Shown: piece by piece, positions 28,172 through 35,975 of the stretch
How positions within the stretch are numbered: position 1 is the stretch's first letter
How the letters are laid out: every line of letters starts with the position of its first letter
Source: Janthinobacterium sp. PAMC25594
GTDB lineage: Bacteria > Pseudomonadota > Gammaproteobacteria > Burkholderiales > Burkholderiaceae_D
Direction of reading: 5' to 3'
Assembly: GCF_019443505.1 (NCBI RefSeq)
Contig: NZ_CP080377.1
Span: 5,890,001 to 5,954,000, forward strand
DNA: 64,000 bases
Notes under the pieces: generated by a model
Databases searched by the model: none
Told to the model about the DNA's origin: nothing
Seen by the model: the letters and a program-made list of their open reading frames with translations, nothing else
Program-made: the position numbers and the translations under genes

Positions 28172-28744
28172 ATGGATACAGAACACATGGATATGAATTT
28201 AACTGAAACCAAAGTGGACGGCGAGCTCGTCTACCAAGGCGGCTTCTTGCGCGTACAGCGCGACCGCGTCGCTCTGCCGGACGGCAAGATCACGGCGCGC
28301 GAATTCATCCTGCACCCGGGCGCCGTCGTCATCCTGCCGCTGCTCGACGATGGCACCGTGCTGATGGAGCGCCAGTACCGCTATCCGCTGGACAGGGTCT
28401 TCATTGAATTCCCGGCCGGCAAGATCGATGCGGGAGAATCGCACCTGGCGTGCGCCCAGCGCGAGTTGCTGGAAGAGACGGGCTACACGGCCAGCGACTG
28501 GCAATTCGTTTCCACCATCCATAACGCCATCGCCTATTCCGACGAGCACCTGGAACTATTTTTGGCGCGCGGTCTGGTCGCCGGCGAACGCCAGCTCGAC
28601 GAGGGCGAATTCCTGGAAACGTTTACGGCCACCGTGCCGCAGCTGCTCGACTGGGTCAAGGATGGCACCATCACGGATGTGAAGACCGTCATCGGCATCT
28701 TTTGGCTCGACAAGATCACCAGCGGCGCCTGGCAGCCGTCTTGA
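28172..28744 (+). CDS. Nudix hydrolase, ADP-ribose pyrophosphatase type
   Basis: This cytosolic hydrolase most likely splits ADP-ribose or a related nucleoside diphosphate derivative. The Nudix box is complete: GKIDAGESHLACAQRELLEETG (about residues 84-105), matching G-x5-E-x7-REUxEE-x-GU. The upstream EFPAG segment and the ARLYS-like downstream region fit the ADP-ribose pyrophosphatase branch. The ATG at 28172 gives 190 residues; in-frame ATGs at 28187 and 28193 are also possible because no clear ribosome binding site distinguishes them. It follows the nuo terminator and overlaps nothing. Confidence 0.88.
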   Translation: MDTEHMDMNLTETKVDGELVYQGGFLRVQRDRVALPDGKITAREFILHPGAVVILPLLDDGTVLMERQYRYPLDRVFIEFPAGKIDAGESHLACAQRELLEETGYTASDWQFVSTIHNAIAYSDEHLELFLARGLVAGERQLDEGEFLETFTATVPQLLDWVKDGTITDVKTVIGIFWLDKITSGAWQPS

Positions 28745-28752
28745 TCCTGCGC

Positions 28753-29451
28753 ATGCGCATCGCTCTTTTCCTGCTGCTTGCCGGTGCCACCCTGGGTGCG
28801 CAGGCGCAGGCGCGCACGCCGTTCCAGGTGCGCTGCGAAGATACGATCAGCAAGACGGTGTCCGTGCTGACGGCACAACAGAACGGCTACAGCATCGATA
28901 CGCATCTGCCGTACAAGGCGCTGACCGTCATGAAGGGCACGGCGCGGGCGAATACCTGGGTGCTGGGTCTGACGAAGACCGAGTCGCAAGTGCAAATCGG
29001 CCTGGCCGGACCCATGCTGCAAGATCCTGCCAGCGGCTATGAATGCGTGGCGCCGCAGATTTCCGTCAAGCTCAACTACGCTCCCGTGGTGATCTATATC
29101 GGCCGCGAGTTCGCCCCCGGCAGCTGCGCGTATGATGAGATACTCGCGCATGAACTGCGGCACATGAAGACCTATATGGACCACTTGCCGCGCGTGGAAA
29201 AGACGGTGCGCGCGGCGCTGGCCAGGCGTTTCGAGGCACGGCCCCTGTACGCGCCCAGCGGTACGGCCAAGGCGGCGCTGGCGCGCGAGATCGACACGGG
29301 TTGGTTGCCATACGTCAAAGCCGAGATGCGCAAGGTGGAAATCTTGCAGGCCGCCATCGATTCGCCGCAAGAATATGCGCGCCTGGGCAAGGCGTGCAAG
29401 GGCGAAATCCAGAACATATTGGCGGGCAAGGTAGCGCCCGCCCAGCAGTGA
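28753..29451 (+). CDS. exported protein with an HExxH motif, possible zinc protease
   Basis: A 232-residue protein with a signal peptide (MRIALFLLLAGATLGAQAQA), so periplasmic. The stretch CAYDEILAHELRHMKTYMDH contains HELRH (residues 133-137), the HExxH signature of zinc metalloproteases, followed by further histidine and acidic residues. I do not recognise a named peptidase family and the third zinc ligand is not certain. The remainder is helical and basic. I chose the ATG at 28753 because the signal peptide starts there. It lies 8 nt after the Nudix gene and 16 nt before ispD, so it may be co-transcribed with both. Confidence 0.72.
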   Translation: MRIALFLLLAGATLGAQAQARTPFQVRCEDTISKTVSVLTAQQNGYSIDTHLPYKALTVMKGTARANTWVLGLTKTESQVQIGLAGPMLQDPASGYECVAPQISVKLNYAPVVIYIGREFAPGSCAYDEILAHELRHMKTYMDHLPRVEKTVRAALARRFEARPLYAPSGTAKAALAREIDTGWLPYVKAEMRKVEILQAAIDSPQEYARLGKACKGEIQNILAGKVAPAQQ

Positions 29452-29467
29452 CAAGACAAGGAAGCGC

Positions 29468-30181
29468 ATGACAGCAGCATCGAATCGCCCCCGCTATTTT
29501 GCGCTGATCCCCGCCGCCGGCGTGGGCGCGCGCATGGGAGCGGGCAGTCCCAAGCAGTATTTGCCGATCGCCGGCAAACCCATGCTGCGCCACGCCGTGG
29601 ACGCCTTTCTCGCCAGCCCCCTGATCGCGCATACGTACATCGTCGTCAGCGCCGAGGATGGCGTGATTGACACGGTCGTGCCCGGGCAAGGCGCAGGGTT
29701 TGGCATATCGGTGCTGCGCTGCGGCGGCGCCACGCGCATGGAAACCATCTTGAATGCCCTGCAGGCGCTGCACGGCAGCATCGATGCCCATGACCAGGTG
29801 CTGGTGCACGATGCGGCGCGGCCCGGTCTGACACCGGCGCTGATCGCCAAGCTCATTACCGAAGTCGGTGCACATCCGGCCGGCGGCTTGCTGGCCTTGC
29901 CCGTGGTCGACACCGTCAAGCGGGCCGGCCCCGCGCATGTGTCGGCGCAGACGGTGCCGCGCGATCATCTATGGCTGGCGCAGACGCCGCAGATGTTCAG
30001 CTATGCCTTGCTGCACCGGGCCTTGTCCGAAGCGCCCGACCCGCAAGCGATCACGGACGACGCCAGCGCCGTTGAAGCGCTGGGCCTGGCGCCCAGGCTC
30101 ATTGAGGGCCACCCGCGCAACCTGAAGATAACCTTGCCGCGCGACATACACACGGCCGAGCTGTATTTGGCCAATTCATGA
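29468..30181 (+). CDS. ispD: 2-C-methyl-D-erythritol 4-phosphate cytidylyltransferase
   Basis: IspD catalyses the third step of the MEP isoprenoid pathway, making CDP-methylerythritol from MEP and CTP. The 237-residue protein begins with the nucleotide-binding signature [20 protein letters not shown] and contains [10 protein letters not shown] and the C-terminal [11 protein letters not shown] and [10 protein letters not shown] motifs. AAGGAAGCGC precedes the ATG. Its stop overlaps an alternative ATG of ispF as ATGA, and ispD-ispF form the usual pair. Confidence 0.96.
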   Translation: MTAASNRPRYFALIPAAGVGARMGAGSPKQYLPIAGKPMLRHAVDAFLASPLIAHTYIVVSAEDGVIDTVVPGQGAGFGISVLRCGGATRMETILNALQALHGSIDAHDQVLVHDAARPGLTPALIAKLITEVGAHPAGGLLALPVVDTVKRAGPAHVSAQTVPRDHLWLAQTPQMFSYALLHRALSEAPDPQAITDDASAVEALGLAPRLIEGHPRNLKITLPRDIHTAELYLANS

Positions 30182-30198
30182 CCTTACAAGAGACTTGC

Positions 30199-30699
30199 AT
30201 GCACACAACGACTCCCGACCTCCCATTTCGCATCGGCCAGGGCTATGACTGCCACGCGCTGGTGGAGCACCGCGACCTGATCATCGGCGGCGTGAAAATC
30301 CCCCATCACCTGGGCTTGCTTGGCCACTCCGACGCGGACGTGCTGCTGCACGCGATTACGGACGCCATTTTCGGCGCCGCCGCCCTGGGCGACATCGGCC
30401 GCCATTTCCCCGACACGGACGCGCAATTCAAGGGCGCCGATTCGCGCACCCTGCTGCGCGAAGCCGTGCGCCGCGTGCAAGCCACCGGTTATATCATCGG
30501 CAATATCGACGCCACCATCATCGCCCAGCGCCCGAAAATGGCGCCGCACATCGCCGCCATGTGCGCCAATGTGGCCGAAGACCTGGGCGTGAATGTGAGC
30601 CAGGTCAACATCAAGGCCAAGACGAATGAAAAGCTGGGCTACCTGGGCCGCGAAGAGGGCATCGCGGCCGAAGCCGTGGCCTTGCTGCTGCGCGCCTGA
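30199..30699 (+). CDS. ispF: 2-C-methyl-D-erythritol 2,4-cyclodiphosphate synthase
   Basis: IspF closes the ring of the MEP-pathway intermediate. The metal-binding GYDCHAL (DxH), the [27 protein letters not shown] signature and HFPDTD are all present. From the ATG at 30199 the protein has 166 residues; a GAGA stretch lies just upstream. The alternative ATG at 30178 overlaps the ispD stop by 4 nt and adds seven residues (MTLQETC), so it is also possible. It follows ispD directly and shares its transcript. Confidence 0.95.
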   Translation: MHTTTPDLPFRIGQGYDCHALVEHRDLIIGGVKIPHHLGLLGHSDADVLLHAITDAIFGAAALGDIGRHFPDTDAQFKGADSRTLLREAVRRVQATGYIIGNIDATIIAQRPKMAPHIAAMCANVAEDLGVNVSQVNIKAKTNEKLGYLGREEGIAAEAVALLLRA

Positions 30700-30736
30700 G
30701 ACGCCAACCATTGATCGATTAACGACAGGAGTAGCC

Positions 30737-31900
30737 ATGTTCCAGTTACGCCGCACCAGCATCTTGCTTGCATGGGCATTGACGGCCGCGCCATCGGCCT
30801 GGGCCGAACTGCAAGCCACGGGCGAGCCGCCCGCCGCCAAACAGGGCTGGAAGGCCGAGACCGTCGCGCAGGGCGTGCGCCAGCCGTGGGGCATCGCCTG
30901 GCTGGGCGAGGGCCGCGCGCTGGTCACCAGCAAGCAGGGGACCTTGCATCTGCTGAATGGCAAGAAATTCGAGGACGTGGCGCTGGAAGGCATGCCCAAG
31001 GTGTTTACGGGCGGGCAGGGCGGCTTGCTCGATATCGTGCTGCATCCGCAGGATGCCAACAAGCCGAACCCGCGCGTGTACATGACGGTATCGACGGGCA
31101 CGAATGACGCGAACCGCACGACCCTGGTGCGCGGCGTGTTCGATGGCAAGAAGGTGACGGGCATCGAGACCCTGTTCAAGGTGGCCACCGACAAGAGCGG
31201 CGGCCAGCATTTCGGTTCGCGCCTGCTGTGGCTGCCGGACGGCACTTTGCTGATGAGCGTGGCCGATGGCGGCAATCCGCCGCTGCGCGTCAAAGACCGC
31301 CTGGCGCGCGAGCAGGCGCAAAACCTGGCCACGCACCAGGGCTCCATCCTGCGTCTGACGGAAGAGGGCAAACCGGCGCCCGGCAATCCGCTGGCCGCCA
31401 AGGGCGCCTTGCCGGAAATCTGGTCATATGGCCACCGCAACGTGCAGGGACTGGCGCTCGATCCCGTTTCCGGCCGCGTGTGGGCCACGGAGCACGGTCC
31501 GTACGGCGGCGACGAGCTGAACCTGGTGGTGGCGGGCGGCAACTATGGCTGGCCCCTGCAAAGCTATGGTGCCGACTACACGACGCATGAACCCGTCGGC
31601 AAGCATGAAGTGCCGGGCATGATCAACCCGAGCGTGGCCTGGGTGCCGTCGCCGGCCCCGTCCGGGCTGGCCGTCTATACGGGCGACAAGATTGCCGCCT
31701 GGCGCGGCAGCATCTTCAGCGGCGGCCTGGCGGCCAAGGATATCCGCCGCATCGCCGTCGATGCGAACGGCAAGGTGACGGGGCAGGACCGCCTGGCCAT
31801 CGGCGCGCGCGTGCGCGACGTGCGCCAGGGACCGGATGGCTATCTGTATGCGCTGACGGATGAAGACAACGGGCGTTTGCTGCGCATCGTGCCGCGGTAG
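30737..31900 (+). CDS. PQQ-dependent sugar dehydrogenase (soluble aldose dehydrogenase type)
   Basis: A 387-residue periplasmic protein with signal peptide MFQLRRTSILLAWALTAAPSAWA. The six-bladed beta-propeller of the soluble glucose/aldose dehydrogenase family is visible through LVTSKQGTLHLL, GGQGGLLDIVLHP, LLWLPDGTLLMSVADGG, YGHRNVQGLALDP, ATEHGPYGGDELN and GGNYGWP. It probably oxidises aldose sugars with PQQ, although some relatives such as YliI act broadly. ACAGGAGTAGCC before the ATG is a strong ribosome binding site; longer frames from inside ispF are unlikely. No PQQ synthesis genes are in the window. Confidence 0.9.
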   Translation: MFQLRRTSILLAWALTAAPSAWAELQATGEPPAAKQGWKAETVAQGVRQPWGIAWLGEGRALVTSKQGTLHLLNGKKFEDVALEGMPKVFTGGQGGLLDIVLHPQDANKPNPRVYMTVSTGTNDANRTTLVRGVFDGKKVTGIETLFKVATDKSGGQHFGSRLLWLPDGTLLMSVADGGNPPLRVKDRLAREQAQNLATHQGSILRLTEEGKPAPGNPLAAKGALPEIWSYGHRNVQGLALDPVSGRVWATEHGPYGGDELNLVVAGGNYGWPLQSYGADYTTHEPVGKHEVPGMINPSVAWVPSPAPSGLAVYTGDKIAAWRGSIFSGGLAAKDIRRIAVDANGKVTGQDRLAIGARVRDVRQGPDGYLYALTDEDNGRLLRIVPR

Positions 31901-31957
31901 CACGGCCGGCGCCCACTTCGCTTAAGATGGCGCCTTTACTTCATTCAAGGTGGCGGC

Positions 31958-32260
31958 ATGGCCCGTGATACTTATGCATACCGGCATGTCGCCGTCGAAT
32001 CGCGCGCGATTCATGGCCGCGTGGAAATCCGCCCCGTGCCGGGCCAGGCGTTTTCGCCGGAACTGGCTGTGCAGTGCTCGCGCCGCCTGGTCGACCTGCA
32101 GCGCTATCCGCTGGGCAGCCGCTTTTTACTCTTTGCCAAGCTGACGGACCGCCTGGGCGGCACGCCCTTCCTGTATGCGTATCACGGCGATGCGGATGTG
32201 GTGATGACGCCGGCCGAAGTGACGAAATTCCTCGGTGAATTTCGCCGCGGGCGCATCTGA
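31958..32260 (+). CDS. conserved-looking hypothetical protein
   Basis: A 100-residue soluble protein without signal peptide or membrane helix. It is basic and carries the segments VAVESRAIHGRVEIRPVPGQ and YPLGSRFLLFAKLTDRLGGTPFLYAYHGD. I cannot assign a family. AAGGTGG precedes the ATG at suitable distance, and the codon usage resembles its neighbours. It is convergent with the MFS gene, with stop codons only 3 nt apart. Confidence 0.6.
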   Translation: MARDTYAYRHVAVESRAIHGRVEIRPVPGQAFSPELAVQCSRRLVDLQRYPLGSRFLLFAKLTDRLGGTPFLYAYHGDADVVMTPAEVTKFLGEFRRGRI

Positions 32261-32263
32261 TAC

Positions 32264-33478
32264 CTACGACGCTGCGCAAGCCGCGCCGGCCTTGGCGCTG
32301 GCCTGCGGCTTGCCGAAGAGCGCGATCGTCAGCGCGCAGCCGAGGGCGAACACGCCGCCCACCAGCATCGCGCTGGATACGCCCAGTCGGTCGACAGCCA
32401 TGCCGCCGAGCAAGGCGCCCGACGCCAGCGACACTTGCACGATGGCGACAAATAGCGCGCTACTGCCTTCCATCAAGTGTGGCGCGGCCTTGAACATCCA
32501 CGTTTGCACGGCGATCGGCATGGCGCCGAAACCGAAGCCCCACACGGCCACCAGCAGCATCGCCGTCACCGAATGGCTGCCGAACGCGGCCAGGGCCAGG
32601 GTGGACAGGCCCAGCACGGCGCCCGTCAGCATCAGCGCGGCCCGTTCGTAGCGGCCGGCGGCCCAGCCGCCCAGCAGGTTGCCGATGAAGCCGGAAGCGC
32701 CATATACCAGCAGCATGGCGCTGACGGTGCCGGCGGCCAGGTGCGAAATCTGCGTGAGGAAGGGCGCGATATACGTGTAGGCGGCGAACTGTCCCGTGAA
32801 CAGCATGGCCGTGGCGATCAAACCCAGCCTGGCCTTGCGGATGCCGAAGATCATCGGCAGCTGGCGCAGGCGGATGGCCTGTGTCGGCGGCAGCTTGGGC
32901 AGCAGCAACAGCTGGCCGAGGAAGACCAGCACGGCAATGGCGCTGGCCGCGCCGAAAGCCACGCGCCAGCCCACCAGCTCGCCCACCAGCGCGCCGGCCG
33001 GCACGCCCGCCACCGTGCCCAGCGAAACGCCGGCAAAGATGATGGACATGGCGCGCGACGCATGTTGCGGTGCCACCAGGCGCGGGCCGATGGCGCTGCC
33101 GATGGCCCAGAAACCGCCCACGCCCACGCCCAGCATGGCGCGGCCCAGCAGTATCCACGCATACGAGGGCGCCAGCGCCACCAGCAGGTTCGACGCGACC
33201 AGCAGGGCGGTGAGCGCCAGCAGCACGATGCGGCGGTCCAGGCGGCCCGAGCCGACGGTGACGAAGATGGCGGCAAATGCGGCGACGATGCCGGGCGTGG
33301 TGATCATCAGCCCCGCCTGGCCCTTGCTGATGGCCAGTTCGGCGGCCATGGCGGGCAGCAGGCCGACGGGCAGGAATTCGGAGGTGACGAGGGCGAAGGC
33401 GCCGATGCCGACCGATAAGACGGCCAGCCACGGCGCCACGGTGGTATCGTCGTCAGTAGCGTTGGAAAGTGTTTGCAT
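32264..33478 (-). CDS. MFS transporter, DHA1 drug:H+ antiporter type
   Basis: A 404-residue inner-membrane transporter with 12 predicted helices. Typical DHA1 features are GAFALVTSEFLPVGLLPAMA in helix 1, GSGRLDRRIVLLALTALLVASN at the loop 2/3 signature position, and LLGRAMLGVGVGGFWAIGSAI. It probably exports a small molecule; the substrate cannot be told from sequence. It is divergent from a TetR-family gene, and two palindromes in the shared intergenic region suggest repression by that TetR protein. Confidence 0.88.
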   Translation of the reverse strand: MQTLSNATDDDTTVAPWLAVLSVGIGAFALVTSEFLPVGLLPAMAAELAISKGQAGLMITTPGIVAAFAAIFVTVGSGRLDRRIVLLALTALLVASNLLVALAPSYAWILLGRAMLGVGVGGFWAIGSAIGPRLVAPQHASRAMSIIFAGVSLGTVAGVPAGALVGELVGWRVAFGAASAIAVLVFLGQLLLLPKLPPTQAIRLRQLPMIFGIRKARLGLIATAMLFTGQFAAYTYIAPFLTQISHLAAGTVSAMLLVYGASGFIGNLLGGWAAGRYERAALMLTGAVLGLSTLALAAFGSHSVTAMLLVAVWGFGFGAMPIAVQTWMFKAAPHLMEGSSALFVAIVQVSLASGALLGGMAVDRLGVSSAMLVGGVFALGCALTIALFGKPQASAKAGAACAAS

Positions 33479-33509
33479 GTGAAGTTCCTGAAAAGCCGGG
33501 AGGTTTTTA

Positions 33510-33519
33510 ACCGGTCGGT
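33510..33519. promoter_or_regulatory. TetR-type operator, site 1
   Basis: ACCGGTCGGT, with flanks TA...ATA, fits the palindrome ACCG-N2-CGGT. It lies between the divergent MFS and TetR genes, directly upstream of a TATAAT box (33521-33526) reading toward the TetR gene. A minus-strand TTGACA (complement of 33546-33551) is also present, so repressor binding here could block both directions. Confidence 0.6.
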
Positions 33520-33559
33520 ATATAATCAGGGCAGGCAGACAGTGTTGTCAATAATTTTT

Positions 33560-33571
33560 TACCGAACGGTA
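33560..33571. promoter_or_regulatory. TetR-type operator, site 2
   Basis: TACCGAACGGTA is a perfect palindrome apart from its central AA and shares ACCG-N2-CGGT with site 1. Its last base is the A of the TetR start codon at 33571, an arrangement expected for autorepression. The two sites are 50 bp apart centre to centre, about five helical turns. Confidence 0.62.
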
Positions 33572-34191
33572 TGAAACAAGATAAAAAAGAGCCAGCGGTC
33601 AAGGCGAAAACGGGCCGGCCACGCACTTTCGACGCGGACGAAGCGCTCGACTGCGCCATGAAAGTGTTCTGGGAAAAAGGCTATGAAGGCAGTTCCCTGC
33701 CGGAATTGACGAAAGCCATGGGCATGAACCGGCCCAGCCTGTATGCCGTCTTCGGCAACAAGGAGCAGCTGTTCCACAAGGCGCTCGAGCGCTACAGTGA
33801 CACGCGCATGCGGTTTTTCGATGCGGCGCTGGAACAGCCGACGGCGCGCCAGGTGGTGGAAGCCCTGCTGACGCAGTATGTCGATGCGCAAACCATGCCG
33901 GACGGCCCGCACGGCTGCATGGGCGTCAATGCGGCGCTCGCCTGCAGCGATGATGCCTTGCCGATCCGCGATGAATTGTTTGCGCGCCGGCTGCGCGGTG
34001 AAATCAAATTGCGCGACCGCTTGCGACGCGCCAGGGAGGAGGGGGATTTGCCGCCCGATTCCTGTCCCGAGCAGCAGGCGCGCTTTGTCGTGACCTTGTC
34101 GCAGGGCATGGCCATCCAGGCGGCGGCCGGCGTATCGCGCGAGCAATTGCAGCAGATGGTGGGCTTGCTGCTGCGCAATTGGCCGATGTAA
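33571..34191 (+). CDS. TetR/AcrR-family transcriptional regulator
   Basis: A 206-residue DNA-binding regulator. The N-terminal helix-turn-helix is clear: TFDADEALDCAMKVFWEKGYEGSSLPELTKAMGMNRPSLYAVFGNKEQLFHKALERY (residues ~19-75; quoted in part). The C-terminal ligand-binding region begins near residue 85 and includes GPHGCMGVNAALAC, a pattern seen in the AcrR-like branch. It is divergent from an MFS exporter, with two ACCG-N2-CGGT palindromes between them, one overlapping its own start codon, so it most likely represses both genes until an effector binds. Confidence 0.9.
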   Translation: MKQDKKEPAVKAKTGRPRTFDADEALDCAMKVFWEKGYEGSSLPELTKAMGMNRPSLYAVFGNKEQLFHKALERYSDTRMRFFDAALEQPTARQVVEALLTQYVDAQTMPDGPHGCMGVNAALACSDDALPIRDELFARRLRGEIKLRDRLRRAREEGDLPPDSCPEQQARFVVTLSQGMAIQAAAGVSREQLQQMVGLLLRNWPM

Positions 34192-34355
34192 CTAAGTAAT
34201 CCTCGGGAAATTAGTGTGAATTTATGACGAACAGAACCGGATGCTATGCAAGGCGCTCACTGCGACGCAGTGCGGGCACTGCTAGCAGTGAGCAACGCCG
34301 CAGAGCGCCGGTTATGGCAGTCAGAAATCACAATAATTTATTGGGGGTTACTTAG
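34192..34355. repeat. 164-bp imperfect inverted-repeat element (MITE-like)
   Basis: The ends CTAAGTAA (34192-34199) and TTACTTAG (34348-34355) are exact inverted repeats, and similarity continues inward: the left arm from 34192 and the reverse complement of the right arm align over about 70 nt at roughly 70% identity, sharing AAATTA-TGTGA, TGAC and AACCGG blocks. The centre has further small hairpins (CACTGC/GCAGTG). No open reading frame lies inside. It fills exactly the gap between two convergent genes, starting right after the TetR stop and containing the stop codon of the opposite gene. It may be a non-autonomous mobile element or a folded intergenic repeat. Confidence 0.6.
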
Positions 34356-34690
34356 CCGGTCGGGGCGATGGTCTTGGCCAGGTCGCTGGACGCCTTGCGT
34401 CGCCAGGCGGCCGTCAGGGCGGCGGCCAGCATGTCCAGCTCGGCATCCGCCAGGCGCACCGTGATGCCAGCCAGACGTTCGCCCCACCACAGCTTTTGAC
34501 AGCCGGACGGCGTGATGACGGTGGCGATATGCGCCGCTTCCGCATCGAGCAGCACGTTGATGTGCTCGTCGTCGGGCAGGGTGGCAAAGATCTTCCCGCC
34601 CACGCGGAAGGCTGGACGGTCGTGGTGTTCTTCCTCGGTGGTGTCGGGAAACGACAGTGCCAGATAGCGTAGTTCTTCCAGGTCGACCAT
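34352..34690 (-). CDS. MmcQ/YjbR-family protein
   Basis: A 112-residue cytosolic protein matching the MmcQ/YjbR DNA-binding-like fold: LRYLALSFPDTTEEEHHDRPAFRVGGKIFATL at the N-terminal half and WWGERLAGITVRLADAEL in the second. The function of the family is not established. The start chosen (MVDLEELRY) has AGAGGA 5 nt upstream; longer frames into the upstream gene-free region are low-complexity and unlikely. Its stop codon lies within the right end of the inverted-repeat element, so the element may have supplied or abutted the gene's 3' end. Confidence 0.75.
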   Translation of the reverse strand: MVDLEELRYLALSFPDTTEEEHHDRPAFRVGGKIFATLPDDEHINVLLDAEAAHIATVITPSGCQKLWWGERLAGITVRLADAELDMLAAALTAAWRRKASSDLAKTIAPTG

Positions 34691-35222
34691 TTCCTCTTTC
34701 CCCCTCATCGGACAGATAGCTGCATGTATGCATTTTGCCATGCTGTTTCGCCCCGTGGTGCAGCGGCATGCGAAAAGAAATGCGCGCCATGCGACAGTGG
34801 CGGCCCCGTCTGTGGTGCCGCCGCGACATGCCACGCGCCGCCCGCCTGGGCGCGCAGCCCCGGCATCAGCTTGGCGCATGGCACTTTTCACTCGCCAGGA
34901 AAGTAGTTGCCATAAAAATATCTTTCGTGGTTAAAAGAAAAATACTTTGCTTGTGTGAAATTTAAGATAGAATAGCTTCAACGTCTTACCTGACCCGTCA
35001 ACCGTCTGGCTTTGTCCCGGGAACCCGCCCCCTTTCCAGGACGCTTGCAGTGCCGCCATGGCACGCCGCAAGTCCGCGCTGTTACGCGGAAGTTACGCTC
35101 CCGACCGCTCATGCTTGCAATGCCTTGCGCTATGCCGGAACGCCTCAATGCAGCGTGCGTTCGGCACCGGCGCCAGCGCCCGCCTGCCGCGCCCACTGAA
35201 TATTTACTTATTGGATACCATT
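34691..35222. other. gene-free region upstream of the PEP-CTERM gene
   Basis: No credible gene is seen here; frames present are Arg/Ala-rich shadows without ribosome binding sites. The part at 34900-34980 is clearly AT-rich and includes TAGAAT (34968-34973) with TTGCTT (34947-34952) 15 nt upstream, a possible promoter of the PEP-CTERM gene that would leave a ~245-nt leader. The MmcQ-like gene reads away in the opposite direction from this region. Confidence 0.4.
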
Positions 35223-35879
35223 ATGAAGAACTTGCCTAAAATCGCCCTGTCCCTGATCGCCGTCGGTGTGTTTGCCCACGCGAACGCCAGCACCATCACC
35301 GTGTCCACCGGTTTCTCGAACGCCAGCGCGCAAGCTTCCGCCGCCGCTTACCAGTCCGTGGTGAATACCGCCGTGGCTACGCCGGGTGCCGGTTATGGCA
35401 CGACGACGATTGCCAGCTACAACAATGTCACGAATAGCAGCCTGTTCGGCAATGGTTCGAACATCGCCTTCAAGTCGGTGATCAATTTTGGCGTCAGCGC
35501 CACCGATGCGGGCGCCTGGAGCTTCCGCAGCGGCGTCGATTTCGGCAAGGGCGGCGCCCTGTTCCTCGACGGCGTGGCGCTGGACTTCAAGAGCAACGAC
35601 ATGTGGTGGGCAGGCAACTACAACAATGGCAGCCAGTTCCTCAGCGGTTCGAGCTCGCTGGCGGCCGGCAACCATACCCTGAGCATCTATGGCCTGGAAA
35701 ACTGCTGCGATGGTGGCCAGCAAGCGCAGTTCAAGGCGGGCAACAGCAATTTCACCAGCTTTTCCAGCACCGATGGCCTGGTCTCGGCCGTGCCGGAACC
35801 GACTACCTACGCCATGCTGCTGATCGGCCTGGGCCTGCTGGGCTTTACGGCGCGCCGCAAGCAGCAAGCCAAGTTCTAA
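35223..35879 (+). CDS. PEP-CTERM sorting-domain protein
   Basis: A 218-residue exported protein. It has an N-terminal signal peptide (MKNLPKIALSLIAVGVFAHANA) and ends in a PEP-CTERM tail: AVPEPTTYAMLLIGLGLLGF then ARRKQQAKF, that is, VPEP motif, membrane helix and basic tail, which exosortase EpsH/XrtA recognises and cleaves. The middle is Ser/Gly/Asn-rich beta structure and contains ENCCDGG, a double-cysteine motif seen in a subgroup of PEP-CTERM proteins. It is probably surface or exopolysaccharide associated. The exosortase gene is not in the window. The ATG was chosen because the signal peptide begins there. Confidence 0.9.
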   Translation: MKNLPKIALSLIAVGVFAHANASTITVSTGFSNASAQASAAAYQSVVNTAVATPGAGYGTTTIASYNNVTNSSLFGNGSNIAFKSVINFGVSATDAGAWSFRSGVDFGKGGALFLDGVALDFKSNDMWWAGNYNNGSQFLSGSSSLAAGNHTLSIYGLENCCDGGQQAQFKAGNSNFTSFSSTDGLVSAVPEPTTYAMLLIGLGLLGFTARRKQQAKF

Positions 35880-35916
35880 GTGTGATCGCCGACATTCGCG
35901 CCTGAGGGCGCGCGAT

Positions 35917-35955
35917 AAAAAGCCCGCCCGTCTGCAAGGACGCGGCGGGCTTTTT
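35917..35955. terminator. bidirectional Rho-independent terminator
   Basis: AAAAAGCCCGCC and GGCGGGCTTTTT form an A/T-flanked GC stem (core 35921-35928 with 35944-35951, extended by CGTC/GACG with one bulge). The A tract and T tract make it work in both directions, ending the PEP-CTERM transcript (+) and the protease-FHA transcript (-) of the convergent unit. Confidence 0.88.
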
Positions 35956-35975
35956 GCATGTGCGCTCCAGATCGC

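Noticed and set aside
34724..34965. Three short overlapping frames upstream of the MmcQ-like gene
   Set aside because: They overlap each other in different frames, lack ribosome binding sites, and are Arg/Pro/His/Ala-rich.
35058..35222. 55-codon upstream extension of the PEP-CTERM gene
   Set aside because: The signal peptide begins at MKNLPKIALS (35223); upstream residues are basic and low-quality.
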